Shown here one piece after another: positions 11,061 to 24,527 of a stretch of DNA of 64,000 nt. A program made the position numbers and the translations under genes. The number at the start of each line of letters is the position of its first letter. Within the stretch, counting starts at the first letter, position 1. Origin of the DNA: Mesostigma viride. Taxonomy: Eukaryota; Streptophyta; Mesostigmatophyceae; Mesostigmatales; Mesostigmataceae. The stretch lies in the NCBI GenBank assembly GCA_009746045.1, contig RPFO01000030.1, positions 44,945 through 108,944 of the forward strand, in the 5' to 3' direction. Below the pieces are notes generated by a model that worked only from the letters and a program-made list of their open reading frames with translations, was not told where the DNA came from and searched no databases.

Positions 11061-14000
11061 CTGGGTAGAATTTCTCAAAAGTGGGGGAACTATGCGGGAA
11101 TATATGATTTGGTCCCAATATGTTTGCAAATTGTCCTAGGGAAAATGTGACTAAAATAGCGTCTTTTTCTATTTTTAGCGCGTTACCGGTGTATGGTGGG
11201 GGCTAGTACCCCCCCCAAGTGGCTGGAAAATTATTTTTTAATCATATTTATGGTCCCCAATCATCATTGGATTTTTAGCACATGCATAGGTGTGGTTTCC
11301 AGAAAAGTGCACTTTAGGCATGTCCCCTCCCCATGTATAAATAATGCAATTAATATGAATAAGAAGAACGTGACTGTGTCAGCCGTCATATGAGCATAAA
11401 TCCATAATAAAGTGGGGTAGAATGGATCTGCGGGCGCCGCGTTCTGAACCGTTATGTTTACCGTATTTGGTCACATTTTTTATTATCAGTGTCTCCCCCA
11501 CCGCAAGCCGGGGATTGATAACCTTTGTAGCCTCCTGCCATATATCACTTTGTTTTTGCACATGTGGACAGCTATAGTAGGTCAGGCTGGCCCTACCGAG
11601 TGAGTGGGGTGGCAAGCAACACACAGTACCAACGACGTTCACTTAAGCATTGCATGGGCACCTTCCAAGGCCCACATGCCCGTAAGGTCTGCCTTGACTA
11701 TGTGGTGGTTCGCCGGCGCTGGCGAGGCTCTCAGTGTCTTGGATTCTTGCGCGCTGGATATTCCCTCTGCCGGTCCCATCGGACCACCGGCCTGTTCGGG
11801 CTCTTGTCCGCCTTCGCTTCCCAGAGCAACCCAAGAATTAACCCTTTACTTACTTTAGTTAGTCTCGTGTCCCTGTTGGGGGACCACGGAGCCCAAGCAT
11901 ACCCCCCCCCCCCCCCCCCCCCAAATTGGCGCGTTCTTCGCCTGAACACCAAAGACTCGCGCACACGGGACGGCTGCGGATGAAGCTGCTGACGAGGCGC
12001 GCTCTGCCTTCTTGCACAAACTTGCTTTGATGACATCCGCTGTCCCGAGGTGTTAATTCCAAAAATTCACCGACAATTAAAGCTGCCCTTGCTGCTCGTG
12101 AACTTCCCCGTCAAGCCCCTCGCCTCCCTACCGTAATCTTCTGCCAACACGTCCCGTCCCCGCTGTCCTCCCTGCCCGCACACGCTAGCTTGCACGCCGC
12201 ACGTGCGACCCGGCCTCCCGAAGCCTCGCTTGTGCACACGCCGCCCTTGGGCACTGTATATGCTAAGGCCAAGGATGAGGCAACTGCCAAGCTTATCGTG
12301 GCCATCAACGAGTGCCAGCGCAAGAATGATGGTAAGGGCATGTGGCATTACAAATGCTGAGTGGCGGGGACTGCTGGCAGGCTGGCGCGCACGTAGGGAG
12401 TGGCGCTATAAAGCGGGAATGCAGTCGGCCGGTCCTGCTGAGCAACATGCTGGAGGCAGACAGTCTGTGCTGCCGGGGATGCTGGACTACGCGGAGGGGG
12501 GGGGGGGGAGTCCATCCGTGCGTCGATAATGCTGACACATTTGCATGGGGGCAGCACAGCCAGCGGGGAGAGGCACATGTTAATCCTGCAGCAGATGACG
12601 GACATCCTGGACACGATGGTCACGGATTTGGTTACTGGGCAACGCCACGCTCCGAAGTGATTCTGGAGCTGGCAGCAGCCGAGTACCTGGCGAAGCCGAT
12701 CACGGCGTGTCAGCTGGTGGATGTGGGGTCGACGGGCTGGAAGGGCACTCCGTCGGCAATGCTGCCATTCCAGGAGGGTGCATGGGGCAATGCTGCAGCC
12801 GGCGTCAGACTCTGGCAGTCCGGGCGAATTGAGCATGGGGAAGCTTCAGCACAAGCTCAGTGGAGCAGGGCCCCGGCAAGAAGGGGCAGGGCGGCCCCTC
12901 CAACAATTAACAACAAGTATGGGAGCGGTGCCTCCTTCCGCTGCCTCTTCCAGCGCCGCTTCCAGCTCGTGACGGGTGGCAGCAGGTACGCTCAGGCCGT
13001 AGTAGGCGCGATAGGAGTCAGGCTTTTATCGCTCGCACACTAGCCTGTCAAGCGGTTAGGGTCAGTGTTAAACTGGATGGGGGTTGGGGGGGGCGAGACC
13101 CGCCTGCTGTGAGACTCAGCCTGTGTGCCCAGGCCTCTGCAGCAGGCGGCGCTATAGATGGAGTGGGATCGATCGATGATGCTTGCAGTCCTTTAATTGT
13201 CCGCCGCAACAGTGGTTCCGTAGCGGCAATCAACATATATACTAAAGCTTGTAAAATGCAGCCTTGGCACAAATTTAGCTAACACTTAACACTCTTTCGA
13301 ACGGCTTTCGGCTCCAGCCACTCAGCGGCGCGACTTACAGTCCGCTTCACGAATGAGCTGCGCGTAATTTCATTGCGACCAATCACGAAAAGGTCAAACC
13401 ACGGCGTCCATATTATCAGGGTTTTTGTGCGTTACATCCAGATGAGCCATTTGGCAGAGGTCGGTATGCCCAGATTGCGGCAGGAGCCAAACTTTGCGAT
13501 GTCCTGTGTTCGCGAGCTCCAGATATAACCGTCGCAAACTTTTGGGCTGTTGGACCAAACTTTCCATTAACGAACCAGTTACAAACGCGCAGGAAGCTCT
13601 CACGTAGATTTTCCTCTGCTCCACCGCCTATAAGCGGGTTGCATGATCCCTGCTTTCTGCATGCGGGGTTGGCACGTCACTCATCCCCACGCGCATCGCG
13701 CTCCCGTGCAGGCGCAGCAGTCAATCTGGAGCTGAACTCCGCGAGTAGTTCGCGAGCTCCCGGTCTACCACTGCGCGGCTGCGCAATTAAAATTTGTCCC
13801 TTTGTTGCAATGTACATATTGTGCAACTTCGCAGACAACTTGTTACGAAGACTTCTGGTACCAACGCATGACACTCTGTATCAAGTAAACGAACGACGAT
13901 AAGGGTTCAGAACCTTCAGTCTAGACGTCGCATTTTGTTCGTTTCAAGATATTTTTTCTTCACCCTTTTAGCCAAACCTCCATGATTGTGGTCGAACCCA

Positions 14001-14469
14001 GTAAAGCTAGCGCCTAGCGCGCGCTCTTTGGCGGGGCTACTGTAGCGCCACCTGGCCTCGGTGGCGGTACGTGGTGTCACACATCTCCCGAGCAGGGGCT
14101 CCCTGGCCGGGGACCGCCGGGCCACAAAAAGTACAAGCTCTAATCAGTCGCGGGCGAAGCCCGCAAAACTTGTTCATAGTACTAAGGATCTGTAGTGGAT
14201 GCATGGGGGTGAATATGGTAAAGGAGGCCGGGCCCTTACAAACCATTGGTACATAGCCGCACGCTTGGCCTTGCCTGGTCCGAGGCCCAGCAGAGGCTCT
14301 TGGGGAGCAATTTTGAATGATTATGAGGGTAAAATGTTGCGGGCGCTGAGCCCAGCAGAGCGGATCTTGCAGAAATCGATGCGGCTCTCGTGGGGGTGTA
14401 GCATGGAGGAGTTCGCGCGGGTTTGCACGGTGTGTGTGGAGAGGGGGATTTTGGTTGGATTTTTTTAGT
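11061..14469. other. Gene-poor host sequence with homopolymer runs
   Basis: No gene is supported. A run of 21 C lies at 11,902-11,922 and a G run at about 12,497-12,507. Several open frames here have no recognisable content. The right end may belong to the decayed retroelement that follows, but I cannot align it to anything. Confidence 0.5.
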
Positions 14470-16880
14470 GGGAGCCGCCTATGGTGAACGGTGCTTTTGG
14501 GGTCGGAAAGCCCGACGGCCGTATACGGCTGGTTGTGGACAACTGTCGAGGCAACATGCTACTACCAGATCCTATGCCCGCTTTTTTACCACACCTTGGC
14601 GGGATTTGCGATTTGCCCACGCGCGCTGGGGAGGATGCTTTTCGGGGCGTGTCAGATTTGGATTCCTACTAGTAACAGTAGACTCCGCCTGCCATGCACT
14701 TGGATGTGGCGGTACTGTGCCTGGATGCAGGTGTGGTCGGCCCGGACGATCTTGTGCCGGGGCCTTACTACTAGAAGTGGGCTGCGTCGGAAGGTGTGGC
14801 CCGGTGGATGTTGTTCTGGCCATTGGGAAACAAGCTGGGGCGTCGCTGTGGCCCAGTGCAGTGCACCAGTCTGGGCTTAATTTACCGCTGTGGGCCTGTC
14901 AGGCCCCAAGCCCCCGATTCTAGAGGCTACAGTAGTCGTGGCCTGAGCATCGACATGTCAGCACTGATTCTGGTGGCGCGGAGGCCAACGAGGCGGCGGG
15001 GCAGACCGTCCGGCTGAGGCTGGAGTATAGGACCCTGCTGCGCACTTGGCAGTTGGCACCCTCTACCTGCTTCGAATCTTGGCAGGATCTGGAAGGTATG
15101 CATGCCGTGACGATCGATGACCTCCATTTCACCCACTGACAGTGCTTCGGTGGATGGAGTGAATCAGCAGCTACAATAGATTGTGTTCAGCAGGCTGCCT
15201 ACGCCGCTGTTGGGCTGGTGCAGAAGTCTGACAAGGTGGTATACGGGCGACAGCAGAACAGACTGGCGTGCAGGCGGTGGGTGTCATTCACCAGAGAGAT
15301 GGTGACATGGTGCCTGTTCCCGAGCGCCGGTGTGGTGCATGGCGGTTATCGCCGCTACTCATAGAATCTTGGATCGCGGATTTACCTAGTAACTACCGCG
15401 AACTTCATAGTTCTGTGCTTGCGAAGTGGCGGTGTGGATGCATCTGCTTTGTCGCCCCATGCTCTCAGTGTGGTTTAAGACGTATCGGCTGCTAGCAGCC
15501 ATGAACAATTCCTCCCTGCCTGGGCGCCGCTGGCGGCTCTCTGAGGGTGCCCGCCGGGAGCTTCACGGACGGTGGTCTTGAAACCTGGCCCCCTTTCTGG
15601 CTGCCAGGGCCCGGCCCCTTTCGGACCGGGTCGTCGCTAGTGACGCGAGCAACTCCGGCGGTGGGGTGGTCTACAGGGACCTCAGTGCCTGGGGCCGATT
15701 GTGCCCGGCTGCATGGCAACCCGGTGCGAGGCGCGGGGGTGGCGGACGATAGCCTTAACAACTGCAGGTGAGGACTGGGACCTGGAACGCATGGACCTGC
15801 CTGGAGGGGGACTACAGCCTGCTAGGCGGTGGCCACAGGCCACTGGCGTACGGCACTGTCCTACAGGTGGCGGGGGCAGCCTAACCACATCAACGTCGGT
15901 CAAGGAGGCGATTGCTGCGACGCAGAGGGTCGAGTGGTCGTGCCGGACCGATTCGTGTGGAGGTAAGCGAGTCGTCCGGCTCGTGGACTCTTATAAGAGT
16001 TGTGGTGGGGGCGGCGTTTGTCAGGGGGCATTCGTCCTCCTACCGCCTCAATCAACCAGCTGGTTCGGCGCTACTGAGCGCTGTCACTCAGTGGCTGGTG
16101 ACACGCACGGTCACTGGGTCTGGGTGGCTACCGACCACAACCCAGCTGACAAGGCCAGTCGGCATGGCGCCTGGATTCCTGACTTGACCCGGTGCGGTGA
16201 CGTGCATCTTGAGCACATGACCCTGTGCCTGAGGGCAGCGGCTTGTTCGGGCTGTATGAGCCCTCCGCCTTTGCCCTGGCACCTCTGCTTTTTCACTGCC
16301 CTGTTGCTAGTTTTCACGTCGCAAGGTGCATTTGAGTGTGTGGATTATTATTGCTGTCCAGCAGTTTTTACGCATTAGCGAGGCGCTCGGGCTGCCGGCG
16401 GTTTCGGGTCGATGTGGCCCATCCCGGCCACCCCCTTCTCGCGCCAGGGCCCACAGTCGGAGCCCTTGTGTTGCGGAACCCCAAAACTGCGCAGGCCGCA
16501 GGGGGCGGCCCAGCACGTCCTCGTCCGGGATCCACTTTCCTTGTGGCTCAGTCCTGCGACGCATGACGGCCAGCCCCCGGATGCATTTTTTTTTTCGGGG
16601 TTTAATGTGCAGCCAGGCTTAAGGGAGCAGTGGGAGGCTGTACAGGCCCGCATGGGCATCCCGGGGATGTCTTCTTTGCACATGCAGGAGGCTGTACAGC
16701 CTCCTGCATGGGGGGGCCACGCCCTCGCTGGCGAGTCGCCGGAGGCCGTTCAGCTGTGCAGCCGGTGGGCTTCGGCCCTCTCGGTCACGCGCTACATTGG
16801 CCTCCACCACAGCCTCCTGGGGCGGGACTTTCCGCCAGCCTTCTGGGCTCAGGCCCTGGGTTTATTTGACCCAGCGGCTT
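14470..16880 (+). mobile_element. Decayed DIRS-like (tyrosine-recombinase) retrotransposon
   Basis: Fragments of one element lie in order on the plus strand, broken by stops and frameshifts. At about 14,481-14,672 there is a reverse-transcriptase piece (KPDGRIRLVVD, then a proline-rich step and VSDLDSY, the start of the RT core). At about 15,620-15,715 there is an RNase H start (VVASDASNSGGGVVY). At about 16,000-16,180 there is the RNase H end (AFVRGHSSSYRLN and, in another frame, TDHNPADKASR). At about 16,360-16,850 there are tyrosine-recombinase pieces (FLRISEALGL, then SPEAVQLCSRWAS..RYIGL with the likely nucleophilic tyrosine). RT followed by RNase H and a tyrosine recombinase is the DIRS/Ngaro order. 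No intact frame remains, so it is inactive. The ends of the element were not identified. Confidence 0.75.
16681..16710. repeat. Perfect 30-bp palindrome
   Basis: The sequence from 16,681 to 16,710 equals its own reverse complement, centred on GTAC, with half-site CATGCAGGAGGCTGT. It sits inside the recombinase remnant, next to a second GAGGCTGTACAG copy at about 16,636. It is probably a local inverted duplication in the dying element and could extrude a cruciform. Confidence 0.85.
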
Positions 16881-17120
16881 CTCGGCGCCACTTCGTCGTC
16901 GTCGTGTTTTTTTACGTCGTACAGCTTTTTTTTTCTCTCATTTTTTAGCTATCAACTGACCTCACCCTTTTGTGGGAGGTCAGGGGGGAAAGGGTTTCAC
17001 TAACCCGAGGGTGAACCTGGGTTGGGACAAAGTACCCCCATAGCTAGGTCAGATAAGTTTTCTCTTTTTTTGCATGTCCTATGAAATTTCGGCTGTTAGC
17101 CATGTAAGGAGATGTGGGTA

Positions 17121-17313
17121 GAGCAGGGGCACAGCTGCTGTGGGCTGGCCCTGCGAATTCACATAGTGTGCTCACCCTAGCGTACAGATGGCCATGTTGC
17201 CATCTGGTAGACAAGTCTGCATTATTCCACCGTATAGAGCTAGCACACATATTGTAATAAATGTGATGTTTTGTGGAGATGCATGCAAAGCAAAGCAAGG
17301 CCAGAAATGGATT
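17121..17313 (+). repeat. Direct repeat of about 190 bp, copy 1
   Basis: Nearly identical to 17,550-17,737 in the same orientation, from GAGCAGGGGCACAGCTGC to GGCCAGAAATGGAT. The copies are separated by about 236 bp of unrelated sequence, and a few substitutions and a short indel separate them. No coding content is recognised. Confidence 0.85.
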
Positions 17314-17549
17314 TGGTGAGCTATGCTCATTTTATCTATGACTAACCTCAGTGCTGAGCGGAGAATGCAACGCAGTGTAGCACAAGAAGAAAAATAATTT
17401 TCAGAATTTGTTTTTGTGCTGGCACCTTTACCCCAGCCACCCACGAAGGGGTTGGCTGGACAGGTGGTTGCTATAAAAGGTGGGCTTCCATTCTAGGGAA
17501 GCAGGTTGTTTCTTTTGTCTCCCACCCACCCCCCCTGGCAAAAGGGGGC

Positions 17550-17737
17550 GAGCAGGGGCACAGCTGCTGTGGGCTGGCCCTGCGAATTCACATGGTGTGC
17601 TCACCCTAGCATACAGATGGCCGTGTTGCCATCTGGTAGACAAGTCTGCATTATTCCACAGTATAGAGCACACATATTGTAATAAATGTGATGTTTTGTG
17701 GTGATGCATGCAAAGCAAAGCAAGGCCAGAAATGGAT
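17550..17737 (+). repeat. Direct repeat of about 190 bp, copy 2
   Basis: Second copy of the repeat at 17,121-17,313. The repeat pair may be remnants of a short element or of a segmental duplication next to the decayed retrotransposon. Confidence 0.85.
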
Positions 17738-18276
17738 ATGCAGTTTATCTGATTACGGGGTACTTACCTTAGTTATTTGAGATAACTACCCTAGTTATTT
17801 GGTTGAATTAAGCTTGCTGCGACCCAAGGTGAAGGATGAGCTCCAGCCCACAAACAAGCAGTATCTTCCCCGAAACTGCTCTATGAGCTCTCCCAACCCA
17901 GGCATCATGAATCATTCACATTTTTAAATTTAGCCACGAGGAAAAAGCCACCGTCCCGGCTGCCGTCAGCATCAGCCCCGTCGCTGCCATCAAGTCCTTT
18001 CCCCAATCTCGCACGATCCTTTGCCCTGATCTTAATGCGCGCATCCATCTTTGCCCGTGCCAGTGCCCAAACCTTGTCATGCAGGCCATGGTCACTAATC
18101 ATTTATACTACTTAGATCTGTGCCCTGCAGCGGTAACGCAGGCACCGCAGCCGTGAGCCCGTAGTTCCCTGCTAACGCCACAATACTTGTGGATACATCA
18201 TGACAGCGCGGGACCCGTGACTCTGCAGATGGTCCAAGTCAGTGCTTGCAGATGGCCACCATATGCCTAGCATTTG

Positions 18277-20032
18277 CCCGTGAAATGCAGATGGTCCAAG
18301 TCCAGCCGGCACAAATCCCTCACAGCCTGGGCATCACTCGCGGTCATGGAACCCCTGGCGATTTCTAGAATCCTCAGCGCCCTGCATCGTGACACGGCCG
18401 CCGTGATGCCCGTGGCACTTGACGGCCCTGCAGCCCATGATTGCCAATCCCACCAGCTGGGGACCGGGCTCGCCGTCAATGGCCGCCATGCTAACATCCG
18501 TAACATGCTTGCATCCACTTGCCCGCAATGTGACGAGTGCGCAGTGCCTCGCCAAGCCAATAATGCCCTCGTCGCCCACCTCGCATCCGGACACATTTAC
18601 GTCCTTCAGCCGCGGGCAGTGGCTTGCCAGCGCAACCATGCTAACATCCGTCAGCGCATCACAACCATATGCATGCAGCACCCAAGTTGGGGGCCATTGC
18701 CGCAACCCCCCTGGTCAGTGAAGCAACCGGGGCACCCGCTCACGTCAAGTTTCCGCAGGCTCCTGCAGCTATCCCCCACCATTGTTAGGCCAGTGTCCGT
18801 TAACCTGTCCCAACCTCTCAGGCTCAACACCTCCAGCCGCAAGCAGTTTTGCAGCACCGCAGCTAGACCGTCGTCCTTGACGCAAACATTTTCCCATGCC
18901 CGTAGTAACAGCGCCCTTTCACGAGGCCTGTGCATCCTTTCGTAACCAACCGAAAACGGGGGACGGCCGGACATATCCAGGGATCGCAGGCCGGGGCAGT
19001 GCTGCGCAATCGCTAGGAAAGAGTCGTTGCCAGCACAAGTCATGCTGGCTTGGAAGTGGGGCTTAAAGTCCCCAAGACGGGGGCACCGCCGGACCAGTTC
19101 GACCATGCTGGCGTCTGTCACAACGCCCTTAATTACAATAGGTAAGGTACTGCGTGATGTCCAAACGCGCTGCATTGCGAGGCAAGAGCGCTGAGGCTGG
19201 CGTCTGTTAACTTTTTGCTGCCTATGATCAGGGAGTGCAGCTAGCGACGGCTGTCAGGGCCACAACGAATTGCTGCCACGCTGATTTCAGGGGTCGAAGA
19301 AAGTCTCTTCAGCTGCATGCATTTGGACATCAATGTCGCAACGTCCCTGTCCCTGACGCTAGACCCGCCCATATTCCAGGCTCTCCAGCAGAGGGCAAGC
19401 CTCCACCACCGTCACAACGCCGGCATCATCCATACCTCTGCAAACGCTAGCATCCACAGCACGCAGGCCAACACAGCCCTTTGCGATGGCAATTATTCCT
19501 GCATTGCTGATGCGTATGCGCCGGACGTTGAGGTGCTGCAAGCGGCGGGAGTGCGCGGCCATGGCCGTCATACTGGCATCCGACACCGCTTCACTAATCC
19601 CAATGTTCAGGTGTTCCAATCGCACGCAGCCGGCCGCGACGGCCGACACGCCGGCATCCGTGATGAGGTGGCAGCCGGAGACGTCCAGATACCGCAGCTC
19701 CCCACCACAGGTGGCTGCCACCGCACGCAACCCCGCGTCGCTCACCCCCTTGCACCCTTGCAACTTCAGAGTGTGGATCTGCCGGCAGTGGGTGGCCAGG
19801 TGGAGCCACCACCGCACCTGCAACCCGCACCTTCCACCAGTATTGCGTGGGTGTTGTATTTTCCCCGGACATTGACACCCTTGCCCCCCCCTGCGCTTCG
19901 AACTCCTGCAGGCTGAGGCACTTTGCTGCCAGCCACATCAACGGACCTCCTTCGAACTGGCCGCGCTTGTCCAGAGCAAACATGATCATCCGGGCCAATA
20001 TGTTGCAGGGCCTGCATCCACCGAGGCCTTGA
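18277..20032 (-). CDS. AMN1/F-box-type leucine-rich-repeat protein, fragmentary gene
   Basis: The minus strand encodes many cysteine-type leucine-rich repeats of about 26 residues, of the form C..L..LDVSGC..ITD.G..A.A..C. They lie at about 19,359-19,823 (an intact run of roughly six repeats after a TTGCAG acceptor), 18,651-19,175, 18,334-18,705 and 18,277-18,500. An upstream piece at about 19,880-20,032 fits a 5' exon. This repeat type is known from AMN1 and from FBXL-type F-box proteins, where it forms the substrate-binding solenoid of SCF ubiquitin ligases. No F-box is recognised. The frame changes between 19.2 and 18.3 kb cannot all be explained by clear introns, so the locus is either a pseudogene or contains sequence errors. 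Exact exon limits are not claimed. Confidence 0.6.
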
Positions 20033-20545
20033 ACGCGAGGCCTAGTCCTCTCATCCGCACCCGGTCTACCAATGACACCGCCCCCATTATCAGCGCACCC
20101 AGGCCGGGCACGCCAACGACATCCTGCAGGGTGAGGGTTGTTGGCTACTCTGGCGCGGCTGCAGTTGGGGATGCGCATGCGGTGGCATCGGCCGCACATA
20201 AGCGTACATCTTGTAAAAGTTCCATGGGCGGCGTTGCACTCCAACGCCTTGGGTATCAGGCAGAGAAGACACAACCTTGGAGCGCTCCTGTCGTCAGTAA
20301 AAGACTCCCCCGCGCGCTTGGAAAAAGCTGGGATGCTGCCCCTAAAAGGTGCACCTGCCAGCTCCAAAGCCAGGCTCCACGTGCCGATGCCTGCACACTC
20401 GTGCGCCAGGGAAACTCACGAGTCCCGAGCTGAGGCTGTCCACACGCGCACACGCAAAACTGGATGAAGTGGTGCTCGGTGTGCCTTGCGTCAAATCAAC
20501 GTCACCTGGCCGTCACGAAACGTTATAGGCGGCAGGGGTGCGGCA

Positions 20546-20670
20546 GCGGCAGGGGCAGGGGCAGGGGCAGGGGCAGGGGCAGGGGCAGGGGCAGGGGCAG
20601 GGGCAGGGGCAGGGGCAGGGGCAGGGGCAGGGGCAGGGGCAGGGGCAGGGGCAGGGGCAGGGGCAGGGGC
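20546..20670 (+). repeat. GGGGCA hexanucleotide microsatellite
   Basis: About 20 near-perfect copies of AGGGGC. All six frames stay open across it and give Gly/Ala/Pro-type dipeptide repeats; these are not regarded as genes. Confidence 0.95.
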
Positions 20671-23600
20671 GACACACACGCTGTGTCATGTACTATCAAC
20701 AAATTCAGGTAGAAAACCTGTAGTATTCAGCAGTGCACCTATGAGTTTTGCAAACAAGAACAACATCAGGCTGAGGCGAGGAGCCGTGGAGGGGACAAAG
20801 GCATGCGACCGCTGAATATTGCCAGCGCACAGGTCATCTAGTTGAGAATCAGAAGTCATCCCCACAAGTATGCACGCGTCCTCCCTATATCTAGCCCTAT
20901 CCTCGATCTTACGCGTTACCATGCAGCACAATTGCCCTACCAAAATCGGGTTACTCTGAATGGAATTTAATTAACGAATGCGGGAAAGATAGGGCCGCTA
21001 TGACTTGGCCTGCATGTGGAAGGCTGTCTGCGACATGGGCTGACTAATTCGTTCTGTACAAAGGGTTTCATGCTCGCCCAACTTTTCCTTGAATGACCCG
21101 GTTTTGTTTATAAGGGTCGGTGGCTATGAGTTAGTCGTCCGAAAAACTTCATAGTAGGTTTTATACGACTTGCTTGCAAAGATTCCTAATTGCATTGTTA
21201 GTAGGGCTTCGGCTGTGAAGCTAGGGACCTGTAGGGTTGGCTGGTTGCTTAACCAATCTTTGGCTGAATGTTTTAGTGAGTCGTAATAAATTATTGTATA
21301 GTGAACTCGGATCGGCCCAAGGGGTCGATGGGCGATATTTAGCTTGTCAGTCTTGAGAACCTTGTACGACTGCCTGTATGGTTAAGGTACTAGCCTGGGG
21401 GTGCGTGGCCACATTAGTTTTTAGTGGCATTTTCAGCACCATTCAGGCCGACGCGTGACGCATGCCGGTGTTAATTAATTTAGGATGATGTCTGCTTGTG
21501 TGCCGGCAGACCATGCCTTAAGCAAGCTAGGCCGGCAATGATCCGCAACTGTTTCTTCCCTCCCTCCCAGCCTGGAGGCTTCTTACTTCCACGTGCGGAC
21601 TGAGAAACCTCAGGGCCACTTTAACTGCTGCAGTTGTGTGCCCAGGGCTCCACTTCTTGTTTCAATCAAATGCTGTCCGTCTTGGGAGCTTAGTGATCTT
21701 AACCCCTAAATGGTCTGAGATCCTGCCGATAAATCGGCTGGATCTTCACAATTTTGCAAACCAGATGCCATCCAACCTACCCATATCCAATGGCTGTCCT
21801 TGGGGGCCAAGCATGTCCATGAGTTGCCCTTCGGGTTGGTATATCACAACCTCACATATATGCAGGGTAGGCCATGTTTAACTGCCGTCAAAGTCAGGGG
21901 GGTCAAGACGCGCGTTTTCATTTTTGGTAGAATGTGCATTTTGAATTATGTTATAAGACCTAGGCACCTACCACTTCAGGGATGATAAACAATTAGTTGC
22001 TGAACAGTTTGAGCCATTGGGGTCATCATTTGGGTGGGTATACCAGCAGTTACACCCAGTACAGCCCATAGGGGTACCGTTGGTAAAAAGCAACCAAGGG
22101 AGTAGGGGTGGGCATACTAACTCCTAATATGGCCACCAACCATGCCAAACAATACATTTCCCTTCCACAATGATGGGGAAACATGACTGCATCATCATAC
22201 TGACCTTATATGGCACCTATGTGCAGGTGCCACCTTGTCCATGCACGCAGGTAACGCGGTACGGATACCCTACGCAAGGCACGCATTCTAGGAGGCAACC
22301 ACCAACAAACTAGTGATGTTGAGCCTATTTCAGCTTTCCCTAGCAAGGATTAACTACGCCTAAGCTGCTATAGCTTGCCAGGTGATGGCCAGCACACCTG
22401 GTGGCACATGCTGTCAATGGGAAGCTTTTACTCACCAGTTACGTGCTTGATGAAGCCACAGAGACCAGCCAACTGCCTCACACTCATGCAATATGTGTAT
22501 GGGAAATGTATAACAAACATATATGGAGGTATTCAAACCCATACAGCCTCTAAAACGTATCACCATCACCCTGTGGCAGGTCAACTGACTGAGGGAAGCA
22601 TCTAAGAAGGGTGTTTTAGAAAGGGGCCAGGCCAGGGTCAAGAAAGAGCATGAATAGTGCAAAAAGAATGTGCAACACAAGCTAGAACGTATATATAAAC
22701 GTCAAACATCGATAGGAAAACGATGCTTAAGCTTTACCAGGCATGGATGGCGTTACCTTGGCCCAGGCGGTGGCCGCAAAATGGCGCATTTCGGCACACC
22801 AAAGTTGTGCAGCATGGTCGCTGGATTCGGCGATTTCTGGCCACCCTTGCACGTTTACGACTACTATGTATCATAAAAAGTACAAAGAAACCAATATATC
22901 CTTTAAAATACGCCGGAAAGGTATTGCTGTCAACGTTTCTATCGTCCGGCCTGATCGCAGTTTTTTCCAGCAAGAACGCTGCCGACACCTATCAAATGGC
23001 ATTCCCGCGCACCAAAAATTGGCCTGTATGATCTTTAGGACGTTTAAAATCAATATCCTAAGTTTGGCCAGAAAACTCGAACGCAAACGTAAATGCCATG
23101 CGTGGGCGCAAGCCGCCATGGCCAGGTCGTCGTTTTCCGGAATGCACGTTGTACGTGAAAAAGTACCCTGACCCCTTGTACTTTGACCGGCCAGAACACC
23201 TCTATAACTTTGTCAAAAGTATGCAAACCCTAGTACCATGCTGTGAAGAATTTTATGAACTTTCGATCTTCTCAGCTAAACGTTTCCTAATTCTCAATAG
23301 ATTTCGCGGCATCTGGTCCCCCGAGAAGGGGCCGATGCATCGGCTGGAACTCGATTTTTGGCGGAAAATCGGCAGCAAGACCATTTAGGGGTTAAGGGCT
23401 CTCTCCAACCCTCTCCAAAGGTAAACAAACAAATGTAGGCAAGGAAGCTTGAGAGAATAGATGGTACTATTAGACCCAAGTCTAGATTGGAGCGCATGTT
23501 GCGTCATCCAAGGAAAAGGGATGTGCATGAGGACTGCTCATGATGGGATGTGCCAGGTTCAGGCGGACCAGGGCGAAGCATGAACATTGCAAACCAACGG

Positions 23601-24527
23601 AACAAGAGACACAGCGTGGACGGACACAAAAAGGACAGGCTACCTCTTCCCCTTTCTTGCTGCACGGAATAACAATGGTTGCATGTGTACCAAAATAGCA
23701 AGGTATAGTCCGGTAGGGGAAAACAAAGCCTTGTTGGCATGCCAAGCGCTTCATCTACTGTCTCTGGGCAGGAAGGTGAATTCAAGATGATTTAAGATAA
23801 CGTTCAGAAAGCTACTAGAGAAAACACTCACCTGGCTACCGATACAGCGGCAAGATTGACGCTGCGGCCCAGCTGCTTTCAAATACCGGATCGCCAATCC
23901 CAAACTGCCCAGAGGCGGTAACCCTAGCAGGCAACGGCAAGAATTACACTTGCCAATAAGCATGGGATTTGACAGCACAACCTGTGTATGAGCATTACAA
24001 ATGGGTGACAACTGCTGAGCTATCTAGGGTTGCAGCTGCTGAAGTAACTACGAATTTCCGTATTGCCACGTAATGCCTGCAGCCTCCCCGGAATCAAGCA
24101 TGGGTCTTGTATAGGGTCTGATACCGTGTGTTTTAGAAAGGACTATGTACATGTCGAACGGTTACTCCATATAGCGCCCAAAATGATCCATTATTCCGCA
24201 TGATCCAGCCACATAACTCGACTAAGGCAAGGCCATCGTAACGCACTTTACCCACAGGTAGAGCCAAGAAAAGCATTTACAACGCGGTCAGCAACTTCAG
24301 CAGCTAGTAGGACAAATCCAGGCAACCTAGACAACATCTCATTCATGACTCCCGCGTCGTTAGCACGTTAGTACGTACCAATTTGTTAACATGAACCGCC
24401 GCTGTGGTTACCGGCTTCTGGCCCGCCCGGAACGCAGATGGAACTTAATTTGCATAGAAACTTCGCCGGCACCCTTGTCGTTCGCGTGCTGTTGCAGGCT
24501 CATTAACTAAATCTAAAAGAAATTGAA
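20671..24527. other. Gene-poor host sequence, nothing recognised
   Basis: Many short frames but no domain, no consistent splice structure and no RNA gene were recognised. An exon of the genes on either side could be hidden here, but I cannot point to one. Confidence 0.5.

Noticed and set aside
20464-20815. Gly/Arg- or Gly/Ala-repeat proteins
   Set aside because: Produced by the GGGGCA microsatellite in every frame.
22723-23388. Overlapping plus-strand frames of 60-140 codons
   Set aside because: Several frames open in parallel with no recognisable protein pattern or splice logic.
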